A model generated the notes under the pieces. That model worked only from the letters and a program-made list of their open reading frames with translations. It was not told the DNA's origin and made no database searches. A program made the translations under genes and the position numbers. This document shows, piece by piece, positions 1 to 9,809 of a stretch of DNA of 64,000 bases. The stretch lies in NCBI GenBank assembly GCA_029747015.1, contig JAKOGI010002167.1, forward strand, positions 53,501 to 117,500, written 5' to 3'. How positions within the stretch are numbered: the stretch's first letter is position 1; every line of letters begins with the position of its first letter. This DNA is from Carnegiea gigantea. Taxonomy: Eukaryota > Streptophyta > Magnoliopsida > Caryophyllales > Cactaceae.

Positions 1-58
1 CTTTTTTTAAAAAAAAATTCAAGAAAATGTAAAAATCAAAAATTTGAAAAAAATCGAA

Positions 59-1044
59 ATGACTATTTATTATCTACCTCAATTTGAGCATGAACCGTTT
101 TGGCAATATTTGTCTCGATTGAATAATTACCATATTCAATATGTGCTTTTTGAGAATGAAAAATGGGAAATATACGATGTTGTACTTGAGGGGATAACGC
201 ATGAGACCCGGACTATCCTTGAGTCCATGTGCTATGATGGTATGTGCTTTTTAGCATTAATGATATGTGGGACTTATTTGAGTCATTGCCTTGGTATCAA
301 TGGCACCATGAGATTGCTAATGAGTCTTTTGAGTACCCTTCCCCCATTTCCTATGATTTGCATGCCTATTCTCCTCTTGTGCGCTCTTATTGTTCATCTT
401 TCGGCCACGATGAGAATTCTTGTCCTTATTATGATGTTTTCGATGAATGTTGTGCTAGACTTGATGCCATGATAGGGACAATGAATGAGCAACATGAGTG
501 TTTTGTTGGTGGGATGAGGGAGTGTAGTTTATTGAATGAGACCGACCCTAGTCTACCTTGTCCTAGACTTCAGGCTCGTCTCTATGATAATTGTGAGTCG
601 TCCTCCCTAGAGTCTAATGTTGTTGATGATGCATCTTTGACCGACCTAGGGGAAGTGTTTGACCCTCCCGTGACCCCATTGACATTTGTTGCTCCATCCT
701 TTTCTAGCACACCTATGGACACTAGTATTAGTGACTCGATCTTACTTGTGTCTCCCCTTCCTTTAGCTCAGTGCACGGGGCTAGAGATGAGCTGGACTTC
801 ATAGGGTGATGCTAGTTCTATAGAGGATGTTTTACTTTCTTGGTCAGGAGGACTTACATTGGCTGAGCCATATCTTGAGGAGGTTCCTTTCAGGGAGTTG
901 TGTGATGATAGTTTAGTGGTTGGTGCCGCTCCTAGCATTAAGCATATCGACCGAATTTGCACCGAGCCACTTGACTTGAGCCCATTTCATCCCCCTTACT
1001 TCCCACCATGCTCTCTCACTTGCACGCATTCCATGAGTCCCTAG
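59..1044 (+). pseudogene. gag-like gene, array unit 1 (frameshifted, one stop)
   Basis: Capsid/nucleocapsid-like protein of the array element. The N-terminal part starts at ATG 59 (MTIYYLPQFEH) and includes the EPFWQYLSRLN and ITHETR..LESMC stretches, a pattern seen in plant Ty3/gypsy gag proteins. At 247-253 (C TTT TTA) the similarity moves to the -1 frame (NDMWDLFESL, then WYQWHHE). A zinc knuckle follows, but its first Cys is Arg here (RSYCSSFGHDENSC). Next come an acidic Cys/Pro-rich region and a Ser/Pro-rich tail. A TAG at about 802-804 breaks the tail; the same frame then continues to 1044. Intact, the product would be about 330 residues. Confidence 0.75.
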
Positions 1045-1367
1045 GTTATATTCGATGGTATAATCCCTCCTTGGGCCCTTATTGTGCATACCTAGAGGAC
1101 ATGCCTAGGAAAATTGGGTGGACCACTTTCTTTGATTATTATTGTGATTTTTCTATGGCATTTGATAAGTTTAGGAGGGCACTAACTCTATTTGCTATAT
1201 TTCTACTAGTGTTCTCTTACTTATATCACTTGGATATGCATGCAAAGGCACATGATATGCTCTTGAGAGCTCTGACGGTGTCCGAGTTGGAGAGGCAAGT
1301 CTTAAGAGATAAGGAGGAGTGGCTGATGCTCCTCAGGCCTCTACAGCACCATCTTAGAGAGGCATAG
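1008..1367 (+). CDS. Conserved downstream ORF of array element, unit 1 (unknown function)
   Basis: A 119-residue ORF overlaps the end of the gag-like frame by 37 nt in the -1 frame. The order is a Tyr/Pro-rich start (LGYIRWYNPSLGPYC), LEDMPRKIGWTTFFDYY, a hydrophobic run (LTLFAIFLLVFSYLY), and a charged helical tail (VSELERQVLRDKEEW) ending LREA. The hydrophobic run is long enough for a marginal membrane segment and the tail could form a coiled coil. I do not recognise the family. It may be the C-terminal part of a longer gag displaced by an ancestral indel, or a separate small protein. It stays open in units 1-4 while gag does not. Confidence 0.5.
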   Translation: MLSHLHAFHESLGYIRWYNPSLGPYCAYLEDMPRKIGWTTFFDYYCDFSMAFDKFRRALTLFAIFLLVFSYLYHLDMHAKAHDMLLRALTVSELERQVLRDKEEWLMLLRPLQHHLREA

Positions 1368-2848
1368 TTTGGGTACATTCAGTACCCAACCTAGTATAAT
1401 TGTTCTGACCCTTTTCCTTCCTTCTTATTTTCTTTTGTTTAGTTATGGATATTAGGATTGTGTTTTTGTTGGTGATCATCTTGAGGTGAATTTGGAATGT
1501 TGATGAGCTATTAATGGCTATGATCACCATTTTTGTATTTTTGTGCACTTTTGTGTTTTGTGATTGGTGGTTAGTTTTGTATATATGTGTGGTCTTGTTT
1601 TTGATTTGGCGAGTGTTTTTAGGAGAGTGTGCTAGCTTATGTATATGTGTGCAGGTTAGTGTTCTTGTGTGTGTTTGTTTTGTTTTGTATGTCTTGTGTG
1701 TGAATTGTTTTCTTTGTTTTTATGTGTTTTGTGGTTAGTGATGACTCTCAACTCCTAATGAGGGTATTGTGAGATTTAGGTGTGGGGTTTGGGTCATTTA
1801 CTCTTGTATTCTTATTTTTGTGCAAATTTTTCATTTTTTGTGCTACTTTCTCAATGTTTCTATTTCCATGCATAGTTTTTCTTTCTGGCTTTCGGGGTCT
1901 TGTACTATTTTGACTGACTTTGATCCCTTTTACCTTAGCTATTAGTTTGTGCCTAACTATGTTGTTTATGATCGATTTTTGTCTCAAGTGCGTCACTCTT
2001 GGACCCAACTCTAACCCCAACAGTCTGGTATACCTATGTAATCCAGTCCTTGTTCATATTTCATCATTATCTTAGGATCTTAGTCTTCCGTGATTGAATC
2101 TCTCGCCTGTTTTCGACACGGTTACTTTAATTTTTGTCTGTATTCAAAAAAAGAAAAAAATGAGGAAAAAAAAGAAAAAGAAAAAATAAAATTTGGAATG
2201 ACAAGTATCCCTTTGAGGCATCCGCCACTGGGCATTATCCTTTGAGGCACATACTACTGGGTGTTACCCTTTGAGGCAATACTGCTACTGGGAAAGCTTG
2301 CTCTCCTTGTTAATAAGTCAATAATATAGCATGTGTCAGTCAGGCGGGAACGAGTTTGATTTTGGTAAGTTTAAGTCCTATGATGATGATACACTTGAAC
2401 ACCATGCACTGGGATTGATTACAAGTTTTGATGTATAGCGGGGTGAAAAGTTAATGCTTTGATGTCATGTATGTGGATAAAGAGTCTTGATATATACACT
2501 CTGTTTATATACAGGCTAATATCTTTGTTGCATTGGTGATTTGGTTGGTTAGAATGTTTACAGTTTTTCCCCTTGTATAGATATTTGTGCCTTGTTTGTT
2601 TATCTATTTTGTTTTCTTTGTTTTCGTTTCTCCTTTTCCACTTATTTTTCTTTTTCAAGATTTTGTGGGTATATCTTCTGCAAGCCCTCACGAGACCTCA
2701 CTTGTCCACTTGGGGGAACCAAGGGGTTTAAAGGGCTTGTGGCATATACTAAATGTAACCGTGATTCCTACGACAGTGAGGTAGGTTCTTAGGTTAGTTT
2801 TTGTTTTGTTTTGCTCGAGGACGAATAAAAGATAGGTGTGGGGGTATT
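1368..2848 (+). other. 3' non-coding part of internal domain, unit 1
   Basis: T/G-rich DNA (TGTGTGCAGG, TGTTTTG runs), a purine block of A with some G at about 2147-2190, a three-copy minisatellite at 2209-2292, and a purine stretch (about 2829-2845, with GTGGGGG) just before the LTR that may serve as the polypurine tract. I see no credible coding sequence. Confidence 0.7.
2209..2292 (+). repeat. Three-copy minisatellite of about 28-29 bp
   Basis: Three units share the pattern CCTTTGAGGCA, then 5-6 variable bases, then ACTGGG. Equivalent copies sit at about 6434-6511, 10653-10738, 14889-14972 and 19162-19245 in the other array units; in unit 2 the middle units are shortened. Confidence 0.75.
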
Positions 2849-4156
2849 TGTTAGGTGATAATTTGTCGTATTTTACGTGCACCTTTTACGTAATTTTAGC
2901 TCGTACAATAATATAATTTTTAGAGTTTTTACTTGTTTTATTTGCTTTTCTAGGTAATAAATCTCAAATCGAGCAAACGTTGCGAAAAGGAGCGAAGACG
3001 GGCAAAAAGAGCAAAAGTCGGCAAGAAGGGACGACAGGGGGCCGAGCCACCGTGCCAGAAAAGCGGCACGGTCGTGCCTCCCCCATGTTCGCCCGTTTGC
3101 TCGATTTTTCTATTTAACCCTCCTCTGGCATTTTTGTTCAGGGGTCACGAGGGTCGCTTGGGGGTTCTCTCTGGCGATTTTTTGGCTAGATTTTAGGTTA
3201 ATTTATCAAATAAAACCTCAATAGGAGGATTAGATTAGGATTAAGGATTGTAATCTTGGATTCAGCCTTCGGATTTCAAGTTCCTTGTATCAATCAAGTC
3301 TAAGTTTTCTTCCCTTTTCTCTCTCTAGTTCATATGTTGTTCTTGTTTAGGTTTTGCTAGTTTAATTCTTGTATTTGTTTTGGTTAGTTTAAATGTTTAG
3401 TTTTCATTGTCGATTCATGTTTGTTTAGTTGTTTAGATTTGATTTATTTCATTCTCTTTCTTCTCTTGTTCAAGTTCATGTTCTTGTTTGCTAGTTTAGG
3501 TTTTCATGTGTTTATGATGTTTAGTTGTTAGTTTGTGTTGGATTGGATTGTAGCTAGCCCTTGATGGCTAATTAATCTTTTTTATGCCCCAACCCTACCT
3601 TGTTATGCCTAGAATTTAGAGTTTTCTTTCACGCCCGCCAAGTGTTCGATGAAAGAGCTTTCGTCCATGTTTTGGGTAATTGACTTATGCTGAGAAGTGA
3701 GTTCGATTGTCTAGTGTGGGTAGAGAGAATAGTTGTGATTGGGATGTTAAAATAGTCTCATCGCTAGTTAGGTCAACGGTTGTCAACCTAGTAGTTTAGT
3801 TGAACTAATCCCATGGAAATAGGTGGTTAGAGCGACTAGATTAGCCTATTGACCCTTGAGAGAGGGCTTAGGTGTCCTTAACGATGCAACCGATCAACTC
3901 TGAATGCTAGCATAGGGAGGGAAGGTTTGGGCTTGACTTGATCACTTGGTTTGTCTTGGGTCTAATCATAGTCCTTTTATTTTCATTTTAGTAGTTTAGT
4001 TCTAATTTCTATCCCCTTCGATTTTGCCTAACTTGAGACGCTTTAATTAGCTATGGTAGTTGAAAATACAACTCTCTGCGAATGACACCCCAAATACTCA
4101 ACGATACACCTTGCGCTTGGGGTTTATAAATATTAAAACTCTATTTTTCTCTAACA
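2849..4156 (+). repeat. LTR a of the tandem array
   Basis: 1308 bp, starting TGTTAGGTGATAATT and ending TTTCTCTAACA, with a 6-bp terminal inverted repeat TGTTAG/CTAACA. A GC-rich block at about 3000-3080 contains the inverted repeat GGCACG-GT-CGTGCC (3065-3078), followed about 30 bp later by CTATTTAAC, a TATA-like core promoter candidate. A second TATAAATA lies close to the 3' end (about 4125-4133). LTRs of this kind supply promoter and polyadenylation signals. Confidence 0.9.
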
Positions 4157-4162
4157 AGTTTT

Positions 4163-4178
4163 TGGCGCCGTTGCCGGG
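4163..4178 (+). other. Primer-binding site, tRNA-Asp
   Basis: TGGCGCCGTTGCCGGG starts 6 bp after the LTR. It is exactly complementary to the 3' end of plant tRNA-Asp(GUC), from established knowledge of that tRNA. It is the best preserved primer site of the array. Confidence 0.9.
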
Positions 4179-4284
4179 AAATTAGCGTTTTTCGATATCG
4201 GGGTTTGTTTGAGCATTCTGGGCTTGGCCTTTTAAAAAAAAAAATAAAGAAAATTTAAAAATCAAAAATTTGAAAAAAATCGAA

Positions 4285-5269
4285 GTGACTATTTATTATC
4301 TACCTCAATTTGAGCATGAACCGTTTTGGCAATATTTGTCTCGATTGAATGATTACCGTATTCAATATGTGCTTTTTGAGTATGAAAAATAGGAAATATG
4401 TGATGTTGTACTTGAGGGGATAACGCATGAGACCCGGGCTATCCTTGAGTCCATGTGCTATGGTGGTATGTGCTTTTTAGCGTTACTGATATGTGGACTT
4501 ATTTGAGTGCTTGGCTTAGTATCAATGGCACCATGAGATTGCTAGTGAGTCTTTTAAGTGCCCTTCCCCCATTTCCGATGATTTGTACGCCTATTCTCCT
4601 ATTGTGTGCTCTTATTGTTCATCTTTCGGCCACGATGAGAATTCTTGTCCTTATTATGATGCTTCCAATGAATGTTGTGCTGGACTTGATGCCATGATGG
4701 GGACAATGAATGAGCAACATGAGTGTTTTGTTGGTGGGATGAGAGAGTGTGGTTTATTACATGAGACCGACCCTAGTCTACCTTGCCCTAGACTTGAGGC
4801 TCGTCTCTATGATGATTGTGAGTCTTCCCCCCTCGAGTCTAATGTTGTTGATGATGCACCTTTGACCGACCTAGGGGAAGTGTTTGACCATCCCTTGACC
4901 CCATTGACATTTGTTGTTCCATCCTTTTCTAGCACACCTATGGACACTAGTATTAGTGACTCGATCTTACTTGTGTCTCCCCTTCCTTTAGCTCAGTGCA
5001 CGGGGTTAGAGATGGGTGAGACTTCTCGGGGTGATGCTAGTTCTGTAGAGGATGTTTTACTTTCTTGGTCAGGAGGACTTACATTGGCTGAGCCATATCT
5101 TGAGGAGACTCCTTTCGAGGAGTTGTGTGATGATAGTTTAGTGGTTAGTGCCGCTCCTAGCATTGAGCATATCGACCCAGTTTGCACCGAGCCACTTGGC
5201 TTGACCCCATTTCATCCCCCTTACTTCCCACCACGCTCTCTCGCTTGCATGCATTCCATAAGTCCCTAG
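4285..5269 (+). pseudogene. gag-like gene, array unit 2 (start and Trp36 lost)
   Basis: Same product as in unit 1. The start codon is GTG (4285) instead of ATG, and codon 36 (Trp in units 1, 4 and 5) is TAG at 4390-4392. The -1 frame change lies at 4473-4479, and one G is missing at about 4493-4499 (TGTGGAC for TGTGGGAC), breaking the frame again. From 4583 to 5269 the frame is open for 228 residues with an intact zinc knuckle (CSYCSSFGHDENSC), the acidic region and the full Ser/Pro tail through HPPYFPP. This is the best view of the C-terminal half. Confidence 0.75.
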
Positions 5270-5592
5270 GTTATATTCGACAGTATAATCCCTCCTTAGG
5301 CCCTTATTATGCATACCTAGAGGACATGCCTAGGAAAATTGGGTGGACCACTTTCTTTGATTATTATTTCGATTTTTCTATGGCATTCGATAAGCTTAGG
5401 AGGGCATTAACTCTATTTGCTACATTTTTACTAGTGTTCTCTTACTTATATCACTTTGATATACATGCAAAGGCACATGATATGCTCTTGAGAGCTCTGA
5501 CGGTGTCCGAGTTGGAGAGGCAAGTCTTAAGAGATAAGGAGGAGTGGCTGATGCTCCTCAAGCCTCTACAGCACCATCTTAGAGAGGCATAG
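5182..5592 (+). CDS. Conserved downstream ORF, unit 2
   Basis: A 136-residue open frame overlaps gag by 88 nt in the -1 frame. The conserved part starts at about HAFHKSLGYI and ends LREA. The hydrophobic run reads LTLFATFLLVFSYLYHF. The first 20 or so residues before the conserved part probably only reflect the gag overlap. Function unknown. Confidence 0.5.
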   Translation: MHRATWLDPISSPLLPTTLSRLHAFHKSLGYIRQYNPSLGPYYAYLEDMPRKIGWTTFFDYYFDFSMAFDKLRRALTLFATFLLVFSYLYHFDIHAKAHDMLLRALTVSELERQVLRDKEEWLMLLKPLQHHLREA

Positions 5593-7066
5593 TTTGGGTA
5601 CATTCAGTACCCAACCTAGTATAATTGTTCTGACCCTTTTCCTTCCTTCTTATTTTCTTTTGTTTAGTTATGGATATTAGGATTGTGTTTTTGTTGGTGA
5701 TCATTTTGAGGCGAAATTTGGAATGTTAATGAGCTATTAATGGCTATGATCACCATTTTTGTATTTTTGTGCACATTTGTGTTTTGTGATTGGTGGTCAG
5801 TTTTGTATATATGTGTGGTCTTGTTTTTGATTTGGTGAGTGTTTTTGGGAGAGTGTGCTAGCTTGTGTATATGTGTGCAGGTTAGTGTTCTTGTGTGTGT
5901 TTGTTTTGTTTTGCATGTCTTGTGTGTGATTTGTTTTCTTTGTTTTTATGTGTTTTGTGGTTAGTGATGACTCTCAACTCCTAATGAGGACATTGTGAGA
6001 TTTAGGTGTGGGGTTAGGGTCATTTACTCTTGTATTCTTATTTTTGTGCAAATTTTTCATTTTTTGTGCTACTTTCTTAACGTTTCCGTTTCCATGCATA
6101 GTTTTTCTTTCTGGCTTTCGGGGTCTTGTGCTATTTTGATTGACTTTGATCCCTTGTAACTTAGCTATTAGTTTGTGCCTAAGTATGTTGTTTATGATAG
6201 ATTTTTGTCTCAAGTCCGTCACTCTTGGACCCAACTCTAACCCCAACAGTCCGTTATACCTATGTAATCCAGTCCTTGTTCATACTTCATCATTATCTTA
6301 GGATCTTAGTCTTCTGTGATTGAGTCTCTTGCCTGTTTTTGACACGGTTACTTTAATTTTTGTCTGTATTCAAAAAACAAAAGAAAAAATGAGGAAAAAA
6401 AAGGGAAAAAAAATAAAATTTGGAATGACAAGTATCCCTTTGAGGCATCCGCCACTGGGCGTTATCCTTTGAGTCATGTAGTACTGGGTTTTGAGGCAAT
6501 ACTGCTACTGGAAAAGCTTGTTCTCCTTGTTAATAAGTCAATAATATAGCATGTGTCAGTCAGGCGTGAACGAGTTTGATTTTGGTAAGCTTAAGTCCTA
6601 GGATGATGATACATTTGCACACCATGCACTGGGATTGATTACAAGTTTTGATGTACAGCGGGGTGAAAAGTTAATGCTTTGATGTCATGTATGTGGATAA
6701 AGAGTCTTGATATGTACACTCTGTTTATATACAGGCTAATATCTTTGTTGCATTAGTGATTTGGTTGGCTAGAATGTTTATAGTTTTTCCCCTTGTATAG
6801 ATATTTGTGCCTTGTTTGTATATCTATTTTGTTTTCTTTGTTTTCCTTTCTCCTTTTCCACTTATTTTTCTTTTTCAAGATTTTGTGGGTATATCTTTTG
6901 CAAGCCCCCACGAGACCTCACTTGTCCACTTAGGGAACCAAGGGGTTTAAAGGGCTTGTGGCATACATTAAATGCAACCGTGATTCCTACGATAGTGAGT
7001 TAGGTTCTTAGGTTAGTTTTGTTTTGTTTTGCTCGAGGACGAGTAAAAGATAGGAGTGTTGGTATT
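5593..7066 (+). other. 3' non-coding part of internal domain, unit 2
   Basis: Same T/G-rich layout as unit 1, with the A-rich purine block at about 6370-6416 and a shortened minisatellite. No coding signal seen. Confidence 0.65.
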
Positions 7067-8368
7067 TGTTAGGTGATAATTTATCGTATTTTACGTGCAC
7101 CTTTTACCTAAGTTTAGCTCGTACAATAATATATTTTTTAGAGTTTTAACTTGTTTTATTTGCTTTTGTAGGTAATAAATGTCAAATCGAGCAAACGTTC
7201 TGAAAAGGAGTGAAGACGGGCAAAAAGAGCAAAATTCGATAAGAAAGGCCGACAGGGGGCCGAGCCACCGTGCCAGAAAAGCGGCACGGTCGTGCCTCCC
7301 CCCTGTTCGTCCGTTTGCTCGATTTTTCTATTTAACCCTCCTTTGGCGTTTTTGTTCAGGGGTCACGAGGGTCGCTCGGGGGTTCTCTCTGGCGATTTTT
7401 AGGCTAGATCTTAGGTTAGTTTATCAAATAAAAACCTCAATAGGAGGATTAGATTAGGATTGAGGATTGTAATCTTGGATTCAGCCTTTGGATTTCAAGT
7501 TCCTTGTATCAATCAAGTCTAAGTTTTCTTCCCTTTTCTCTCTCTAGTTCATATGTTGTTCTTGTTTACATTTTGCTAGTTTGATTCTTGTATTTTTTTT
7601 TTTTTTGTTTAGTTTTCATAATTAATTCATGTTTGTTTAGTTGTTTAGATTTGATTTATTGCATTCTCTTTCTTCTCTTGTTCAAGTTCATGTTCACGTT
7701 TGCTAGTTTAGGTTTTCATGTGTTTGTGATGTTTAGTCGTTAGTTTGTGTTGGATTGGATTGTAGCTAGTCCTTGATGGCTAATTAATCTTGTTTATGCC
7801 CCAACCCTACCTTGTTATGCCTAGAATTTAGAGTTTTCTTTCACACCTGCCAAGTGTTCAATGAAAGAGCTTTCGTCCGTGTTTTGGGGTAATTGACTTA
7901 TGCTGAGAAGTGAGGTCGATTGTCTACTGTGGGTGGAGAGAATAGTTGTGATTGGATGTTAAAATAGTCTCATCGCTAGCTAGGTCAATGGTTGTCAATC
8001 TAGTAGTTTAGTTGAGCTAATCCCATGAAAATTGGTGGTTAGAGCAACTAGATTAGCCTATTGACCCTTGAGAGAGGGATTAGGTGTCCTTAACGATGCA
8101 ACCTATCAACTCTGAATGCTAGCATAGCTAGGGAAGGTTTGGGCTTGACTTGATTACTTGGTTTGTCTTAGGTCTAATCATAGTCCTTTTATTTTCGCTT
8201 TAGTAGTTTAGTTCTGCTTTCTATCCCCTTCGATTTTGCCTAACTTGAGACGCTTTAGTTAGCTCTGATAGTTGGAAATACAACTCTCTGCGAATGACAC
8301 CCCAAGTACTCAATGATACACCTTACACTTGGGGTTTATAAATATTAAAACTCTATTTTTCTCTAATA
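7067..8368 (+). repeat. LTR b of the tandem array
   Basis: 1302 bp. The start TGTTAGG is intact; the end reads CTAATA instead of CTAACA. A T run (TTTTTTTTTTTT) near 7595 replaces part of the usual sequence. The GC-rich palindrome copy lies at 7283-7296. Confidence 0.9.
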
Positions 8369-8374
8369 AGTTTT

Positions 8375-8390
8375 TCGCACTTTTGTCAGG
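8375..8390 (+). other. Decayed tRNA-Asp primer-binding site
   Basis: TCGCACTTTTGTCAGG differs from the unit 2 site at 6 of 16 positions, so it is unlikely to prime now. Confidence 0.7.
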
Positions 8391-8499
8391 GAGTTAGCAT
8401 TTTTCAATATCGGGGTTTGTTTGAGCATTCGAGGCTAGGCCTTTTTTTTAAAAAAAATTCAAGAAAATTTGAGAATCAAAAATTTGAAAAAAATCAAAA

Positions 8500-9478
8500 A
8501 TGACTGTTTATTATCTACCTTAATTTGAGCATGAGCCGTTTTGGCAATATTTGCCTCGATTGAATGATTACCGCATTCAATATGTGCTTTGTGAGTATAA
8601 AAAATGAGAAATATGCAATGTTGTACTTGAGAGGATAACACATGAGACCCGAGCTATCCTTGAGTCCATGTGCTATGGTGGTATGTGCTTTTTAGTGTTA
8701 ATGACATGTGGGACTTATTTGAGTCCTTGGCCTGGTATCAATGGCACCATGAGATTGCTAGTGAGTCTTTTGAGTATCCTTCCCCCATTTCCTATGATTT
8801 ACACGCCTATTCTCCTCTTATGTGCTCTTATTGTTCAGCTTTCAACCACGATGGGAATTCTTGTCCTTATTTTGATGTTTCCGATGAATGTTGTGCTAGA
8901 CTTGATGCCATGATAGGGACAATGAATGAGCAACATGAGTGTTTTGTTGGTGGCATGAGGGAGTGTGGTTTATACATGAAACCAACCCTAGTATACCTTG
9001 CCCTAGACTTGAGGCTGGTCTCTATGATGATTGTGAGTCTTCCCCTCCCCTAGAGTCTAATGTTGTTGATGATGCACCTTTGATCGGCCTAGGCGAAGTG
9101 TTTGACCCTCCCTTGACCCCATTGACATTTGTTGCTCCATCCTTTTCTGGCACACCTATGGACACTAGTATTAGTGACTCGATCTTACTTGTGTCTCCCC
9201 TTCCTTTAGCTCAGTGCATGGGGCTAGAGATAGGCGAGATTTCTCGAGGTGATGCTAGTTCTGTAGAGGATGTTTTACTTTCTTGGTCAGGAGGACTTAC
9301 ACGGGCTGAGCCATATCTTGAGGAGGCTCCTTTCGAGGAGTTGTGGGGTGATAGTTCAGTGGTTGGTGCCGCTCCTAGCATTGAGCATATCGACCAATTT
9401 GCACCGAGCCACTTGACGTGTCCCCATTTCATTCCCCTTACTTCCCACCATGCTCTCTCACTTGCATGCATTCCATGA
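8500..9478 (+). pseudogene. gag-like gene, array unit 3 (several stops)
   Basis: ATG 8500 is followed by TAA at 8521-8523 and by TGA at codon 36 (8605-8607), the same Trp codon lost as TAG in unit 2. The -1 frame change is at 8688-8694. The zinc knuckle is intact but of the variant shared with unit 4 (CSYCSAFNHDGNSC). One T is missing at about 8970, moving the downstream part (8939-9478) to a further frame. One base fewer near 9390 (GACCAATTTGC), shared with unit 4, shifts the tail. Confidence 0.75.
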
Positions 9479-9809
9479 GTCCCTAGGTTATATTCGACGG
9501 TATAATCCCTCCTTGGACCCTTATTGTGCATACCTAGAGGACATGCCTAGGAAAATTGGGTGGACCGCTTTCTTTGATTATTATTTCGATTTTTGTATGG
9601 CATTTGATAAGTTTAGGAGGCCACTAACTCTATTTGCTACATTTTTACTAGTGTTCTCTTACCTATATCCCTTGGATATGCATGCAAAGGCACATGATAT
9701 GCTCTTGAGAGCTCTGACGGTGTCCGAGTTGGAGAGGCAAGTCTTAAGAGATAAGGAGGAGTGGCTGATGCTCCTCAGGCCTCTACAGCACCATCTTAGA
9801 AAGGCATAG
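9450..9809 (+). CDS. Conserved downstream ORF, unit 3
   Basis: 119 residues, identical as translated to the unit 4 copy, ending LRKA. The hydrophobic run LTLFATFLLVFSYLYPL and the ELERQVLRDKEEW tail are kept. Unknown function. Confidence 0.5.
   Translation: MLSHLHAFHESLGYIRRYNPSLDPYCAYLEDMPRKIGWTAFFDYYFDFCMAFDKFRRPLTLFATFLLVFSYLYPLDMHAKAHDMLLRALTVSELERQVLRDKEEWLMLLRPLQHHLRKA

Noticed and set aside
1748..2691. Minus-strand Lys/Asn-rich ORFs of about 90 residues in each array unit
   Set aside because: They are antisense readings of T/G-rich non-coding DNA, with low-complexity composition and changing lengths between units.
4163..4178. GC-rich TGGCGCCGTTGCCGGG as part of a tRNA gene
   Set aside because: Only the complement of the tRNA 3' end is present, next to an LTR; no cloverleaf. 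It is a primer-binding site.
7179..7457. ORFs starting MSNRAN in array LTRs b, c and d
   Set aside because: They lie inside the LTR and are lost or out of frame in LTRs a and e. The apparent Arg/Ala-rich protein comes from the GC-rich palindrome region.
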